The notes: generated by a model not told the origin, from the letters alone. A DNA stretch of 64,000 bases from G963668345 sp965226215 (GCA_965226215.1 CBDDCH010000002.1:3348001-3412000), one strand, 5' to 3'; shown: positions 54,712 through 64,000, numbered from the stretch's first letter. Numbers and translations are program-made.

Positions 54712-54899
54712 CCTTAGTAGTCCATTTCATAAGTTCGGTCACGTATATTTAGATTTAGAACCCAGGTGGACGATCGGGAACTTCGGGCACGGCATGCCGC
54801 TCCTACATTTCCAGGCACCCAATAGATCTGTAGGGGCACAGCATGCTGCGCCTGCCCTCGCCCGAAACGTGAGTGTATTTATGAAATGGAGTACTTAGG
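54712..54899. repeat. MITE copy B, overlapping a gene's stop codon
   Basis: CCTTAGTAGTCCATTTCATA at the left, matched by the reverse complement CCTAAGTACTCCATTTCATA at the right. Reverse-oriented relative of 32509-32697. Its right end supplies the TAA of the DUF1501 gene at 54895. Confidence 0.82.
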
Positions 54900-56328
54900 T
54901 CAAGATCTTGTGGGCCACGTTACCCGCTACGTCCGTCAGGCGGAAGTTGCGGCCCCCGTAGAAATAAGTCAGCTTTTCATGATCGAGGCCCAGCAGGTGC
55001 AGAATGGTAGCGTGCAGGTCGTGAATGTGCATGCGGTCCTCGACAGCGTAGTAGCCGAACTCGTCGGTTGCCCCGTAGGCCATACCGCCCTTGACGCCTC
55101 CGCCCGCCATCCACATTGTATAACCGTAGGGATTGTGGTCGCGCCCGTCGCCATCCTGCGCAACGGGCGTGCGCCCGAATTCACCTCCCCAAACGACCAG
55201 CGTGTCCTCGAATAGCCCGCGTGATTTTAAATCTTTGAGCAAACCGGCAATGGGTACGTCGACCTGTTGAGCGGTCCGAGTGTGAAGGCGAATCAGTTCG
55301 CTGTGGGCGTCCCAGCCGACCTCATTGCCGGGCCGGTACTCGTGTGACGCCTGGACAAAGCGGACTCCGCGTTCAGCCAGCCGTCGCGCTATAAGACACT
55401 GCCATCCGAAATTCCGAGTCTCCTCGCCGTCCAGTCCATAAAGCTTCTTGGTAGCCGCGGATTCCTGGGCGATGTCGAACGCCTCGGGCGCCTCGGTTTG
55501 CATTCGGAACGCCAGTTCGAACGCCTGGATTCTGGCCTCCAATTCCGGGTCGTACGGCCGGCGCAGGGCACTTCGACGGTTCATCTTCTGCAGCATATCG
55601 AGCTCGAAGCGCTGCTGGTCTGAAGTCAACCTGCGATTCTTGAGGTGTTCGATCGGCTCGCTGAGGTCTTCGACATTCACGCCGCCGTGACCTACCGGCG
55701 TGCCCTGATAGACCGCCGGCAGGAAGCCAGCACTCCAATTGTTCGCGCCGCCGTGCGAAAGGCCGGGCTTGAGAGTGATGAAGGCCGGCAGGTTCTGGTT
55801 TTCGGTCCCGAGCCCGTACGCCACCCAGGAGCCCATGCTTGGACGCGGGAAGGTATTCGACCCGGTGTTCAGCTGGAGGATCGCCCCGCCGTGGGCAACG
55901 CTGTCGCCCACCATCGAGCGGATCACGCAGATGTCATCGATACAAGTGGCGACAGCGGGAAATAGCTCACTCACCGCAAGCCCGCTCTGGCCGTGGCGAC
56001 GGAACTCCCACGGGGATTTCAGCAGGGCGCCGATTTTTCCTTCCGCGAAGGTGAGCGGGCGGTCGAAGGGGAGAGGCTTGCCGTGGTCGCGGATCAGTCG
56101 GGGCTTCGGATCGAAGGTGTCGATGTGCGACGGTCCACCGTGCATGAAAAGGAAAATCACGCGCTTGGCCCGCGCCGCGAAATGGGGACGCTTCGCCGCC
56201 AGGCCACTAGCCGGGTTAGCGACCGACTCCTCGGTCAACGAGCCGATGAGTCCCAGCATTCCGAATCCGCAAGCGGAGCGCTGCAACCAATCTCGCCGTG
56301 AGATGGGAGCCGAAGAATCAAGTTTCAT
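54895..56328 (-). CDS. DUF1501 protein, second copy
   Basis: 477 aa, ATG 56328, 12 bases after the PSD1 stop. Twin-arginine-like SRRDWLQRSACGFGMLGLIG, RVIFLFMHGGPSHIDTFDPK (His in place of Asp of the sister's MDGGPS), VVWGGEFGRTPVAQ, DHNPYGYTMWMAGGGVKGG. The last codons VAHKILT run into the MITE at 54899, where TAA is found; relatives end a little beyond this point, so little is lost. Confidence 0.9.
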   Translation of the reverse strand: MKLDSSAPISRRDWLQRSACGFGMLGLIGSLTEESVANPASGLAAKRPHFAARAKRVIFLFMHGGPSHIDTFDPKPRLIRDHGKPLPFDRPLTFAEGKIGALLKSPWEFRRHGQSGLAVSELFPAVATCIDDICVIRSMVGDSVAHGGAILQLNTGSNTFPRPSMGSWVAYGLGTENQNLPAFITLKPGLSHGGANNWSAGFLPAVYQGTPVGHGGVNVEDLSEPIEHLKNRRLTSDQQRFELDMLQKMNRRSALRRPYDPELEARIQAFELAFRMQTEAPEAFDIAQESAATKKLYGLDGEETRNFGWQCLIARRLAERGVRFVQASHEYRPGNEVGWDAHSELIRLHTRTAQQVDVPIAGLLKDLKSRGLFEDTLVVWGGEFGRTPVAQDGDGRDHNPYGYTMWMAGGGVKGGMAYGATDEFGYYAVEDRMHIHDLHATILHLLGLDHEKLTYFYGGRNFRLTDVAGNVAHKILT

Positions 56329-56340
56329 AAACGGCCGTCT

Positions 56341-59184
56341 TCAATGAACATAAAGAAAGTCGTTCGAAGCGATCAGGATTTGGCAAAGACTTTGCCAGGC
56401 CTCTCGCTGTGAGATGGAATCCGGGAACTTCTTCTGGAAGCTATCGACGTAGCTCAGTGCGGCTTCCAGCTCCTCGGGTTCAGGGTTCCGATTCAGAATG
56501 ACAAGATAGGCTTGCTCCACCCGGCCTTGATCGCTGGTTGTCTGATCGTCCAGCAAGGAGTGTGCCGTGCCGCCGGCTCGGCCCGCCACGAACTCGCTGT
56601 TCATCATGTAAAGGGCTTGTGGCGCCACGTTGGTCTGCGCGCGACCTTCACTGCTGGTCACGCCGTCCCCAAAATCGAACAGCGTGAACAGAGTCGGTAG
56701 ATTGGAGCGCCGAATAGGCAGATAGACTGTCCGCCGATTGCTTTCATCGGGATTCAGGCTGAGCCGATCGTTGCTGAATTCCTTGTCGGTGCCTTTGCGC
56801 GTGTCTAGGGTTCCTCCCATCGCCAGATCCAGGGAACCGCCGAGATACAGCAGCCCATCCCGAATCTCTTCTACCGCGAGTCGCCGAGGGCTAAATCGGG
56901 ACCACAGCCGATTCTCTCGATCCTTTTCCCACTGTTCGGGTCTGACCTGGGCGCTCATCTGGTACGCGTTGGAACCCATCATGAAGCGATGCATCTCCTT
57001 GATGGACCAACCGCTGTCCACGAATCGCGTGGCGAGATAGTCGAGCAATCCGGGGTGAGAGGGTCGCTCGCCCAATTTCCCGAAATTGCTCGGCGTGCGC
57101 ACAATCCCTTCGCCAAAATGCCACTGCCAGATGCGGTTCACCATCACTCGGGCCGTCAGCGGATTCTGAGGATCGGCCAGCCAGCGAGCGAGTTCCAGTC
57201 GGCCGCTCCCGGCTGTAATCGGGGGCTGCTGTTCGCCCCCCAGAATTACGGGGAATCCCTTGCGGACCTGTTCGCCGAGCTTCGCAGGGCTGCCGCGGAT
57301 GAAGACCCGCTGCTGAACAATCTGTCCCTCTGCCACCGCACAGGCTAACGGGGGATCCGGCGGAGATGACGCTTTCAGCTCCGCAAGCTCGGTTTCCAAC
57401 GTCGCAAGGCGGATTTTCGACGCTTCGCTGAAGAAGCGTTCCTTGTCCTCCTTCGGCAAGGCGAACGGACCTTCTTCCGTAGAAACTTCAGTGAAGAATC
57501 GATCGTCCCCGTCAAGGAACCTGGGTTTTGGGGGAGGCTCCTCGTCACCGGCCCGCGCCGCGGCGGCTTTGTCTTTCCAGTTCGCTAGGGCTTCGTTCCG
57601 CTCTCTTGCCGTCTGCTCAAAGCGGCGCTGGTACGCTCGCCCAACCTCCTCTAGGGACGAGGCATCAGCCTCGTCCCAGGGCTCGAGTTGCGGCCGTCGC
57701 TCCCTTCCCGGTTTTAGATAGTCCACCCAACGTTGCAAAACGTCGGAATCCAGAGTTTGTTGGCAGGCGACCTCAGGGAGAGGAGCGCCGGCGTGATACA
57801 CTTGCCGCGCGGCAAGCATATACTCCCTCAGCTGAGGCTGCAGCGCATCCCTGTAACGGTTCCCTTCTTCTGCGATGAGCTCATCGATTTCCTTCTGCCT
57901 GTCCTTCAGCTTCTTCTGGTGGGCTTCATAGCGTTGAGCCTCCGGCGGGGGAACGAGAGGCGCAAAGTACAGTTCGGAAAGGACGCTACCCGTCCCACCT
58001 CCGAGCTTACTGAGCTGCTTGGTGCTGGCGAAGATCGAAGCCAGCGCGTAGTAATCTCTTGTCGAAATCGGGTCAAACTTATGGTCGTGGCACCGGGAAC
58101 AGGCCATCGTCAGACCCAAGAAGGCGCGACTGGTGACGTCAATCTGCTCGTCCACAATGTCGTAGAACATCTTTGGTTTATCGACTTCGGCAAGCAGCTT
58201 CGGCCCCAGGGCGAGGAAGCCCGTGGCCACGATACCCCTTGCGTTAAACGCCCCTGATTTTTCGGCTGGAAGAAGATCGCCGGCGACCTGCTCCATCACG
58301 AACCGGTTGTAGGGCAGATCGCGGTTCAATGCGTCAATCACATAGTCGCGATAACGCCAAGCGTAGGGATAACGGTGATCTTCGTCCGCACCTGTCGAAT
58401 CGGCGTAACGGGCGACGTCGAGCCAGTGGCGGCCCCAGTGCTCGCCGTATCGAGGGGAGGCCAGCAAGCGGTCCACCACGCGAGCAAACGCCCCCGGCGA
58501 GTCGTCTTCAAGAAATTCTCGGATCTCCGATTCAGCAGGTGGCAGGCCCGTGAGGTCAAACGTGGCACGACGCAACAAGATCAACTTGTCGGCGGGCGGA
58601 GCCGGCTGGAGACCCTTCTCCTCCAGCTTGGCCAGAATGAAGCGATCTAGATCATTCGTAATCCAGCTTTTGTCACGGACTTCAGGCGGGGCAACCGCCT
58701 TCACCGGCTGAAACGACCAGAACTCTCTCTCCTCCTGGGTGTAGCGGCTTTCACTGGCTCGAATCGGAGCGCTGGCGCCGGCTTCGGTACTTGGCCAGGG
58801 TGCGCCCATCCGGACCCACTCTCGGAGAGTCGCGATTTCCGCGTCGGCCAGCTTGCCCGTGGGAGGCATCTTGACGCGGTCCCCGTAGCCGACGGCCTTC
58901 ATGAGACGGCTGTTGTCGGGATCCCCCTTCACGACCACAGGACCGCTATCCGCGCCTCTCCGGAAGCCCGCCGCCGAGGAAAGATTCAGGCCGGCCATCT
59001 GCTGGTCGGCGCCGTGACAAACCTGGCACTTTGAAACGAGTAGCGGGCGAATCTTGGCCTCAAAGAATTCTATTTCTTGTGGAGATTGTGCCTGCAGATG
59101 ACCGAGGAGCGGAAAAACGCCGAGGATCAGGGTACGCAGAAGTTTGCTGGAGGAAATCAAGGGACCTACATCCTCGGGCCCCAT
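56341..59184 (-). CDS. PSD1/planctomycete cytochrome C protein (DUF1549-DUF1553), second copy
   Basis: 947 aa. Signal region LLRTLILGVFPLLGHLQAQ, haem site CQVCHGADQQMAG, DUF1549 (NDLDRFILAKLEEKGLQPAP; HWGRHWLDVARYADSTGADE), ACSRCHDHKFDPI, an inserted 200-residue charged segment at ~420-620, and DUF1553 (LARWLADPQNPLTARVMVNR; IVRTPSNFGKLGERPSHPG). It is longer than the sister at 51939 mainly by the insert, so the two pairs are old duplicates rather than recent ones. Paired with the DUF1501 gene at 54895. Confidence 0.93.
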   Translation of the reverse strand: MGPEDVGPLISSSKLLRTLILGVFPLLGHLQAQSPQEIEFFEAKIRPLLVSKCQVCHGADQQMAGLNLSSAAGFRRGADSGPVVVKGDPDNSRLMKAVGYGDRVKMPPTGKLADAEIATLREWVRMGAPWPSTEAGASAPIRASESRYTQEEREFWSFQPVKAVAPPEVRDKSWITNDLDRFILAKLEEKGLQPAPPADKLILLRRATFDLTGLPPAESEIREFLEDDSPGAFARVVDRLLASPRYGEHWGRHWLDVARYADSTGADEDHRYPYAWRYRDYVIDALNRDLPYNRFVMEQVAGDLLPAEKSGAFNARGIVATGFLALGPKLLAEVDKPKMFYDIVDEQIDVTSRAFLGLTMACSRCHDHKFDPISTRDYYALASIFASTKQLSKLGGGTGSVLSELYFAPLVPPPEAQRYEAHQKKLKDRQKEIDELIAEEGNRYRDALQPQLREYMLAARQVYHAGAPLPEVACQQTLDSDVLQRWVDYLKPGRERRPQLEPWDEADASSLEEVGRAYQRRFEQTARERNEALANWKDKAAAARAGDEEPPPKPRFLDGDDRFFTEVSTEEGPFALPKEDKERFFSEASKIRLATLETELAELKASSPPDPPLACAVAEGQIVQQRVFIRGSPAKLGEQVRKGFPVILGGEQQPPITAGSGRLELARWLADPQNPLTARVMVNRIWQWHFGEGIVRTPSNFGKLGERPSHPGLLDYLATRFVDSGWSIKEMHRFMMGSNAYQMSAQVRPEQWEKDRENRLWSRFSPRRLAVEEIRDGLLYLGGSLDLAMGGTLDTRKGTDKEFSNDRLSLNPDESNRRTVYLPIRRSNLPTLFTLFDFGDGVTSSEGRAQTNVAPQALYMMNSEFVAGRAGGTAHSLLDDQTTSDQGRVEQAYLVILNRNPEPEELEAALSYVDSFQKKFPDSISQREAWQSLCQILIASNDFLYVH

Positions 59185-59244
59185 CTTATCAGCGTCGCCA
59201 ATTCCCTATAGATTCGGGAATGGCGGGATCGAAAGCCCGCCACA

Positions 59245-59261
59245 GCACGCTGAAAGCGTGC
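59245..59261. repeat. REP-like palindrome with long extension
   Basis: GCACGC-TGAAA-GCGTGC then GCCACGTCG and CACATCCTG; nearly the same ~55 bp occur at 10212-10268. Confidence 0.65.
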
Positions 59262-59348
59262 GCCACGTCGCTGTCAAGCCGGCCACATCCTGCGCCAAGA
59301 TGATCGGAAAGTCTTGTCTGGGATGGCTTACTAGCCCGCGACTGAAGG

Positions 59349-60725
59349 TTACACCAGCCCTTGCAAGACGGAGTAGCCCATCATCACGAGCATGACCGCC
59401 GACGTCACCCATAGGGCCAGCGTAAGCCATCCCTTGGGAAGAACCGCTTTCGGCAGGTGAGCATATCGCAGGTAGACGGTCGAAAAACCTACCATCGGCA
59501 GCATCAACGCCTGCGCGACCCCGCCGATCTTCACCAGCAAGACCGGTTTCTGAAAGAAGAGAAAGAGCACGGTGGGCAGGAACAGTAGGACGACGACGGC
59601 GATGTGCGTGACTCTTAACCTCGCCCGGTAGTTGCGCTTGTCGTAGGCTCCCAGCATCCCCATGAAGTCGGCCACACCGAGGGAAAAAGCAGCAGTACCC
59701 GCAAAAAGTGATGAGTAAAACACCGCGAACGCCCCCATCATGAAGGGGTAGAAGGACCAATCACCCAAGCTTTGGGTGTACATGCTGGAAAGCTGCGCTA
59801 CTACTTCCGAGCCCTGCGGGATGATACCCATGCCGTGCAAGATGCCGGCTCCCAGAAAATAAAAGGCCACCGTGGCGAAGGTGTAAACGACCATCGAGCT
59901 GAGAACGTCAACGCCCATGACCCGAATCCAGCCCCGCGCTCGCCATCGCCAAGCGTCGGTGTCGTCTCGAGGGCCGGCGAATCGTGCGTATCCCTTCTCC
60001 GTGCACCAATAGGAATACTGGATCAGATCATTCGCATTCGCACCGGTGAGGCCAAAAACCGTGACGGCGGTTACCAAACCGGCTTGGGGGAGATGAAACG
60101 ACAAGCCGTCAAGGACGCTGGCCCACGAAAAATATTCGGGACTTTTGGACAGCAGCACCGCGGCGCTAACCGTAAGAGCCGTGAAGATCACGACCAAACT
60201 TACCGCGACCTTTTCGATCAGCGCGTAGCGGCCCACCACCAACAAGATGACCGTGGCGATGTTCACTATCCACACCCAGGCGTTAACCGGGATGGCAGGA
60301 ACCATCGTATTAAGCACCTCCGCGATAGCGCCCATGATGCCACCGGCTGAAAACATGCTCATCACGACGCCCACAAACCAGACCCAAACGACCCACGAGG
60401 CACGCCACCGCGGGCCCGGGACACGGTTGAACGCTTCCAGCGACGTTTCGCCCGTTCCGATCGTGTACCTGCCGATTTCGTTTTGGACGGCGACTTTGAT
60501 CGTGCAGCTCACCAAAATCAGCCACAGGAGGGTGTAGCCGCTCTCGGCGCCCAGGACCGTCGTGGCCACGAGCTCGCCCGATCCCACAATCGAGCTGGCC
60601 AGAATCAAGCCCGGGCCAATCTGCCGGAAGATATCACCGAACTTTCTAGGAGGGTCCTCGACGTGTTCGGGGAGAAGCTGATACGGGTCATCGAGAGAGG
60701 GCTCGGGAAGAGAGGAGTCTGACAT
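59349..60725 (-). CDS. Nramp-like transporter with altered helix-1 motif
   Basis: 458 aa, 11 helices. IGPGLILASSIVGSGELVAT stands where Nramp proteins have the metal-binding DPGN: the sequence is SIVGSGE here. Helix 6 reads VTVFGLTGANANDLIQYSYW rather than the MPH metal site. Thus classical Mn2+/Fe2+ coordination is unlikely, and this belongs to the divergent Nramp-related group; substrate unknown. The gene follows the SDR gene on the same strand at 43 bp. Confidence 0.8.
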   Translation of the reverse strand: MSDSSLPEPSLDDPYQLLPEHVEDPPRKFGDIFRQIGPGLILASSIVGSGELVATTVLGAESGYTLLWLILVSCTIKVAVQNEIGRYTIGTGETSLEAFNRVPGPRWRASWVVWVWFVGVVMSMFSAGGIMGAIAEVLNTMVPAIPVNAWVWIVNIATVILLVVGRYALIEKVAVSLVVIFTALTVSAAVLLSKSPEYFSWASVLDGLSFHLPQAGLVTAVTVFGLTGANANDLIQYSYWCTEKGYARFAGPRDDTDAWRWRARGWIRVMGVDVLSSMVVYTFATVAFYFLGAGILHGMGIIPQGSEVVAQLSSMYTQSLGDWSFYPFMMGAFAVFYSSLFAGTAAFSLGVADFMGMLGAYDKRNYRARLRVTHIAVVVLLFLPTVLFLFFQKPVLLVKIGGVAQALMLPMVGFSTVYLRYAHLPKAVLPKGWLTLALWVTSAVMLVMMGYSVLQGLV

Positions 60726-60768
60726 GCGTGAAGCCGTATGCTACCCGAGAACTTGGGCAGCCGAGAAG

Positions 60769-61539
60769 CTACTTGTACCCGAACTGGAGGCTCAACGCCC
60801 CGTCGACGCGAAGAGTGGCGCCGGTGATGTACGACGCCGCATCGGAGCACAAGAAGGTGGCGGCCCGGCCCATCTCCTCGATGGTGGCCATGCGGCCCCA
60901 AGGGAGCTTTTTGATCCCTTCCTTGATTTCCTCTTCATTGGTGTACTGTCGTTCGCCGGGCGTGTCGGTCCAACCAGGTTGAATGACGTTGACTCGGATG
61001 CGGTGCGAGGTCAGCTCGTTGGCAATCGTGGCGGCCATATGATTGACGCCCGCTTTCGCCGTGTTGTAGGGCAGCGAAGTTGGATAGGCTACGAAGGCGA
61101 AAAGGGAGCTGATGAAGACCATACTGCCGCCCTTCCCCTGGGCGACCATCTGCCGGGCTCCGATCTGGGCGGCGTGAAACGTGCCCCAGAGGGTCACGTC
61201 GAGACTGCGTTTCATCTCTTCGACCGGCAGCTCGAGAAACGGCAGGCGCTTGCTGTAGTAGGCGTTGCAGACCAGGACGTCGAGGTGGCCAAAGCGTGTG
61301 ACGGTTTCCGCCACCATTTGTTCTACCGCTGCGCGATCGGCGACGTCGGCCTGTACGATCAAGACATCCCTACCGATAGCGCGAACCTCCTCGGCCACCG
61401 ACTCCGCGCCTTTGGCGTCCTGGCGATAGTTGAGGGTGATATCTGCTCCCGCGCGCGCCATTTCGAGCGCACAGCCGCGCCCGATCCCGCGCGAAGAGCC
61501 GGTGATAAGTGCTACCTTGCCTGTCAGATCGATGTCCAT
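60769..61539 (-). CDS. Short-chain dehydrogenase/reductase (FabG-like)
   Basis: 256 aa from ATG 61539 (the 63 codons upstream overlap the isomerase gene out of frame). TGSSRGIG nucleotide loop, LVCNAY (variant of NNAG), catalytic S in FISSLFAFV and YNTAK (Tyr and Lys). NAD(P)-dependent oxidation or reduction of a sugar or ketone is likely; the adjacent isomerase suggests sugar or polyol metabolism. Confidence 0.9.
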   Translation of the reverse strand: MDIDLTGKVALITGSSRGIGRGCALEMARAGADITLNYRQDAKGAESVAEEVRAIGRDVLIVQADVADRAAVEQMVAETVTRFGHLDVLVCNAYYSKRLPFLELPVEEMKRSLDVTLWGTFHAAQIGARQMVAQGKGGSMVFISSLFAFVAYPTSLPYNTAKAGVNHMAATIANELTSHRIRVNVIQPGWTDTPGERQYTNEEEIKEGIKKLPWGRMATIEEMGRAATFLCSDAASYITGATLRVDGALSLQFGYK

Positions 61540-61555
61540 TTCCGTTGCTCCCGCC

Positions 61556-62365
61556 CTACCAGTGCGGCTGCAGCAATTGCACCAGGTTGCGATAGGCGGA
61601 CATTGCCGCCTCGTCCACTTCTTGGAGAGGGGGCCAGCCTCGATCGTCGAATTCGATCTCCACGCCAAGCGCGCCCTGATAGCCACGGTCGTCGAGGATG
61701 TTGAGCACCCTCTCGAAGTCAACTTCACCGCCGCCGATGGGCGGAAAGTTCCATAGCCCTTTGCCGCCTATCTTGTCTTTCAAATGGATGTGCACCATCT
61801 CGGGGACGGCAACCTCTAAGTCTTCATACGGCCATGTATCGCCAAAATACAGGCAGTTGGCGGTATCGTAGTTAATCTTCACATTCGGGTCGTTGACCTG
61901 ACGAACCGTGTCCAGAGCAAGCTTGCCGTTGGCGGTGTGCTTCCCATGGACCTCGAGACCGATCGTCACGCCGTTACTTCGGGCATGGTCGGCCACCTCA
62001 CCGATGTTTGCCAGAAAGGGGGGTAAATCCTCTTCCAGGTGTTCCCCACCGACTGTATTGACAATGATTGCCGCGCCCAGCTTCGGAGCAAGGCTGATGA
62101 GTTTCTTGGATTGCTCGACACCATCTTCCGTCATCATGCCTATGTTGCCGTTCAAACTCACGGCCTTGAGATTGTGTTGCTTCAGCTTTTCGGCCAGGGC
62201 GTCGACCGCGGCGTCGTCCATGTCAGGGCTAACGTGGTCAATCCCGGGGGTGGCTGCTATCTCAACATGGCCGCATCCGGTCTTACTAAGGCCCCTGAGT
62301 GCCGCATCTATTCCGTAGTGGTGATAGATGCCCGTCCCCATGGCGATGATTTTCGATAGAGCCAT
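61556..62365 (-). CDS. Sugar-phosphate isomerase/epimerase-like TIM barrel
   Basis: 269 aa, ATG 62365. Xylose-isomerase-like fold: ligands E in GLEVHGKH, D in INYDTANCLYFGD, H in MVHIHLKDK, E in GVEIEFDDRG; complete metal site. Family includes hydroxypyruvate isomerase and inosose or sugar epimerases. Next to the SDR, it could form a two-step isomerase/dehydrogenase route. Confidence 0.85.
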   Translation of the reverse strand: MALSKIIAMGTGIYHHYGIDAALRGLSKTGCGHVEIAATPGIDHVSPDMDDAAVDALAEKLKQHNLKAVSLNGNIGMMTEDGVEQSKKLISLAPKLGAAIIVNTVGGEHLEEDLPPFLANIGEVADHARSNGVTIGLEVHGKHTANGKLALDTVRQVNDPNVKINYDTANCLYFGDTWPYEDLEVAVPEMVHIHLKDKIGGKGLWNFPPIGGGEVDFERVLNILDDRGYQGALGVEIEFDDRGWPPLQEVDEAAMSAYRNLVQLLQPHW

Positions 62366-62659
62366 TCTTCACTCCCTTCTTGAATTACTACTGTACGGTT
62401 GCAGCCCTCTTCGTTCAAGCGGACCGGATAGCCACTCGGATTCCCAACTACTCGTCGATCGATCACCAGTTTCGGCGAAGCAAAGAACCGGCATCAGTCA
62501 CGCTGCACGAGAGTGCTGGTTACTCTAACGCCTCGTACCGGTCGCCGTCAAGAACGGGAAGCGCGAGTAGCGCGAACGAACACGACAGATCGAGCTCCTG
62601 GACCCAAGCGCGGCGCGGCGTTGTGGCAGCGGATTGGTCGACGATCCGTACACCTATTG

Positions 62660-64000
62660 TCAGTGGGCTTCGCCATGCGCATGGAGGCGGCGGTGGAGCG
62701 CGGCTTGAGCTTCCTCGAATACCTTGACAATCTCGGCGAGTCGCTCGGGATCGGGCCGGGTGGCGAGGTTCTCCACATAGCTCTTCGATCCATCAATCAG
62801 TTTCAGCATGTAACCCGCCGAGGTCGCCGACATCAACTCTTTACCCGGGACGACCAAGTAGACAGGCGAGGTGTGCGCCGAAAACTGAAAGACCAAGCCG
62901 GCGGGCTCGGGCGGCCACCAAGATCGGGAAGCGCACCGCGCAGCCAGCCAGCCCGGGCCGGGAACTTGCACCCTTTCTTTCAGGACCATCTGTCGCGTTC
63001 CGGCGCGCTCCTCGCGCGAGGCTACGACTTTTCCGTTATAGATGACTTCGACACGTTCGAAGGGCGCGAAGCCTTGGGCCTCCACGCGGACTTCCACAGT
63101 TCCTCCGGCCGCCCCGAGTTTGATTTCTTCGCCCGGGACGCGGCCATCGACCGACAACTGCAGCAGCGGTCCCGTCGTGGCGAATGTATTGCCTCGTCGT
63201 ACGGCCTGCGCCCAGTTTGCGAAACTGAACTCCTCCTGACCTAGATACGCATAGGTCCGGTTCGCGCCTACCGGGATGTAGGCTCCCATCTTGTCTGAAC
63301 CCCCTACGACGGGAACCCGGTAGCCGCAGTTCAAAGTGTGATACCAATCGTAGTAGTTCAGGTCAAAGCTTCCCGGCCGATCAACCCGCCAAGGCAAAAG
63401 CTCGACCGCATCGATTTTGGATGTGGCGATGGCTGCAGCGGCCTCCCCATTGCCGTAAGGGAAGTGCGCTGAGACTGCTAAACCGTCGCGTTTGCGGCAG
63501 ATCTCCGCCATTTCAGTAAGACTCATCCAAAGGGGTGACCCAATCGATCCCTCGTGGGGCCCGTCTGTCGAGAGCGGAAAGACAGGCTCGCCCAACAAAC
63601 CAAAGTGCCCCAGAACGTGGTGGCGGTTTTCCGAGCCCACGCGAACCATAGTTTCTCCGTCGGGCGAAGTAAGCGAGCCATGGGAACGGTCACCTACATT
63701 CGAGAAAAGGTTCCCCCACTGCGTTACCAGCAGGTTGACGAGATTGAGCCCTTCAGCCTCGGCTTCGAGCACGGCCGTAGCGGGCGGCAAGAAGTGGACG
63801 TGGCTATCGGCCGTCAGCCAGCCCTGTGAACGTAGATCCGTGAATCGTCCAATCTCTAACTTTAGTTCCCGTTGCCCCGGCTTGATCTCTAGCTTCTGGC
63901 GCACGGGCTCGTACTCAAAGCCTTTCGTGATTTCGACGTACACTTCACCAGCCGGCAATTCAATCTGAAAAGTCCCGTCAACGTAGGCGAAGCAGTCGTC
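62660..64000 (-). CDS. CehA/McbA-type PHP metallohydrolase, cut by window end
   Basis: Open through base 64000, so the N-terminus is missing (447 codons present). Beta region VYVEITKGFEYEPVRQKLEI, then SQGWLTADSHVHFLPPATAV with the HxH metal pair, LNLVNLLVTQWGN, SAHFPYGNGEAA, and VPVVGGSDKMG; then NTFATTGPLLQLSVDGRVPG, typical of the CehA-like group. Metal-dependent phosphoesterase or hydrolase, substrate unknown. Confidence 0.85.
   Translation of the reverse strand, partial: DDCFAYVDGTFQIELPAGEVYVEITKGFEYEPVRQKLEIKPGQRELKLEIGRFTDLRSQGWLTADSHVHFLPPATAVLEAEAEGLNLVNLLVTQWGNLFSNVGDRSHGSLTSPDGETMVRVGSENRHHVLGHFGLLGEPVFPLSTDGPHEGSIGSPLWMSLTEMAEICRKRDGLAVSAHFPYGNGEAAAAIATSKIDAVELLPWRVDRPGSFDLNYYDWYHTLNCGYRVPVVGGSDKMGAYIPVGANRTYAYLGQEEFSFANWAQAVRRGNTFATTGPLLQLSVDGRVPGEEIKLGAAGGTVEVRVEAQGFAPFERVEVIYNGKVVASREERAGTRQMVLKERVQVPGPGWLAARCASRSWWPPEPAGLVFQFSAHTSPVYLVVPGKELMSATSAGYMLKLIDGSKSYVENLATRPDPERLAEIVKVFEEAQAALHRRLHAHGEAH

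Overview
High-GC bacterial chromosome segment, most likely from an Acidobacteriota (Bryobacterales/Solibacter-like) genome. This is inferred from family content, not from a marker gene: an Oar-type TonB receptor with a carboxypeptidase-regulatory N-domain, a Ser/Thr kinase fused to a TolB-like domain and TPRs, CRTAC1-type FG-GAP/UnbV protein, and two DUF1501 + DUF1549/DUF1553 cytochrome pairs. I saw no rRNA, tRNA or CRISPR array.

Layout. 1-8.4 kb: a truncated cysteine desulfurase head-to-head with a SAM hydroxide adenosyltransferase, then a minus-strand Gld-type ABC operon (ATPase, permease, GldG-like, DUF4340) and lepA. 8.6-18.1 kb: IS3 element, a Ser/Thr kinase gene cut by an IS1380-family element, an internally deleted IS481 relic, a DMFase-like gene and a second IS1380-family element beside truncated glycosyltransferase and methyltransferase genes. 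18.7-31.3 kb: SGNH hydrolase and TPR protein, then a minus-strand block of TonB receptor, three paralogous secreted proteins that look like remote copper monooxygenase (PHM-type) relatives, a CRTAC1-like protein and a TPR protein. 31.5-35.4 kb: transposase relic, small EamA-like protein, CPA2 antiporter and MFS transporter. 35.9-43.6 kb: an IS-rich zone where IS256, IS630 and ISL3 elements cut two genes, with an intact TIGR00300 (ornithine cyclodeaminase-like) gene between them. 43.8-48.9 kb: TPR protein, Wza-like export protein with an in-frame TAG, and a Wzc-type tyrosine kinase. 49.1-64 kb: minus-strand genes for an amidohydrolase, two PSD1/DUF1501 pairs, an Nramp-like transporter, an SDR, a sugar-phosphate isomerase-like TIM barrel and a CehA-like metallohydrolase.

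The strongest structural result is that four IS insertions (IS1380 at 12423-14143, IS256 at 36599-38012, IS630 at 38463-39615, ISL3 at 41580-42878) can be removed together with one target-site copy to restore an uninterrupted reading frame across each junction. This identifies the original genes and implies recent transposition. Several short elements without a transposase (two inverted copies of a ~190 bp MITE, an IS481 deletion derivative, two relics with IS1380-like ends) overlap gene starts or stops.

The most promising candidate for an undescribed system is the 21-31 kb block: TonB receptor, three tandem or near-tandem secreted HxH...M proteins, a CRTAC1-like protein and a TPR protein, all on one strand.
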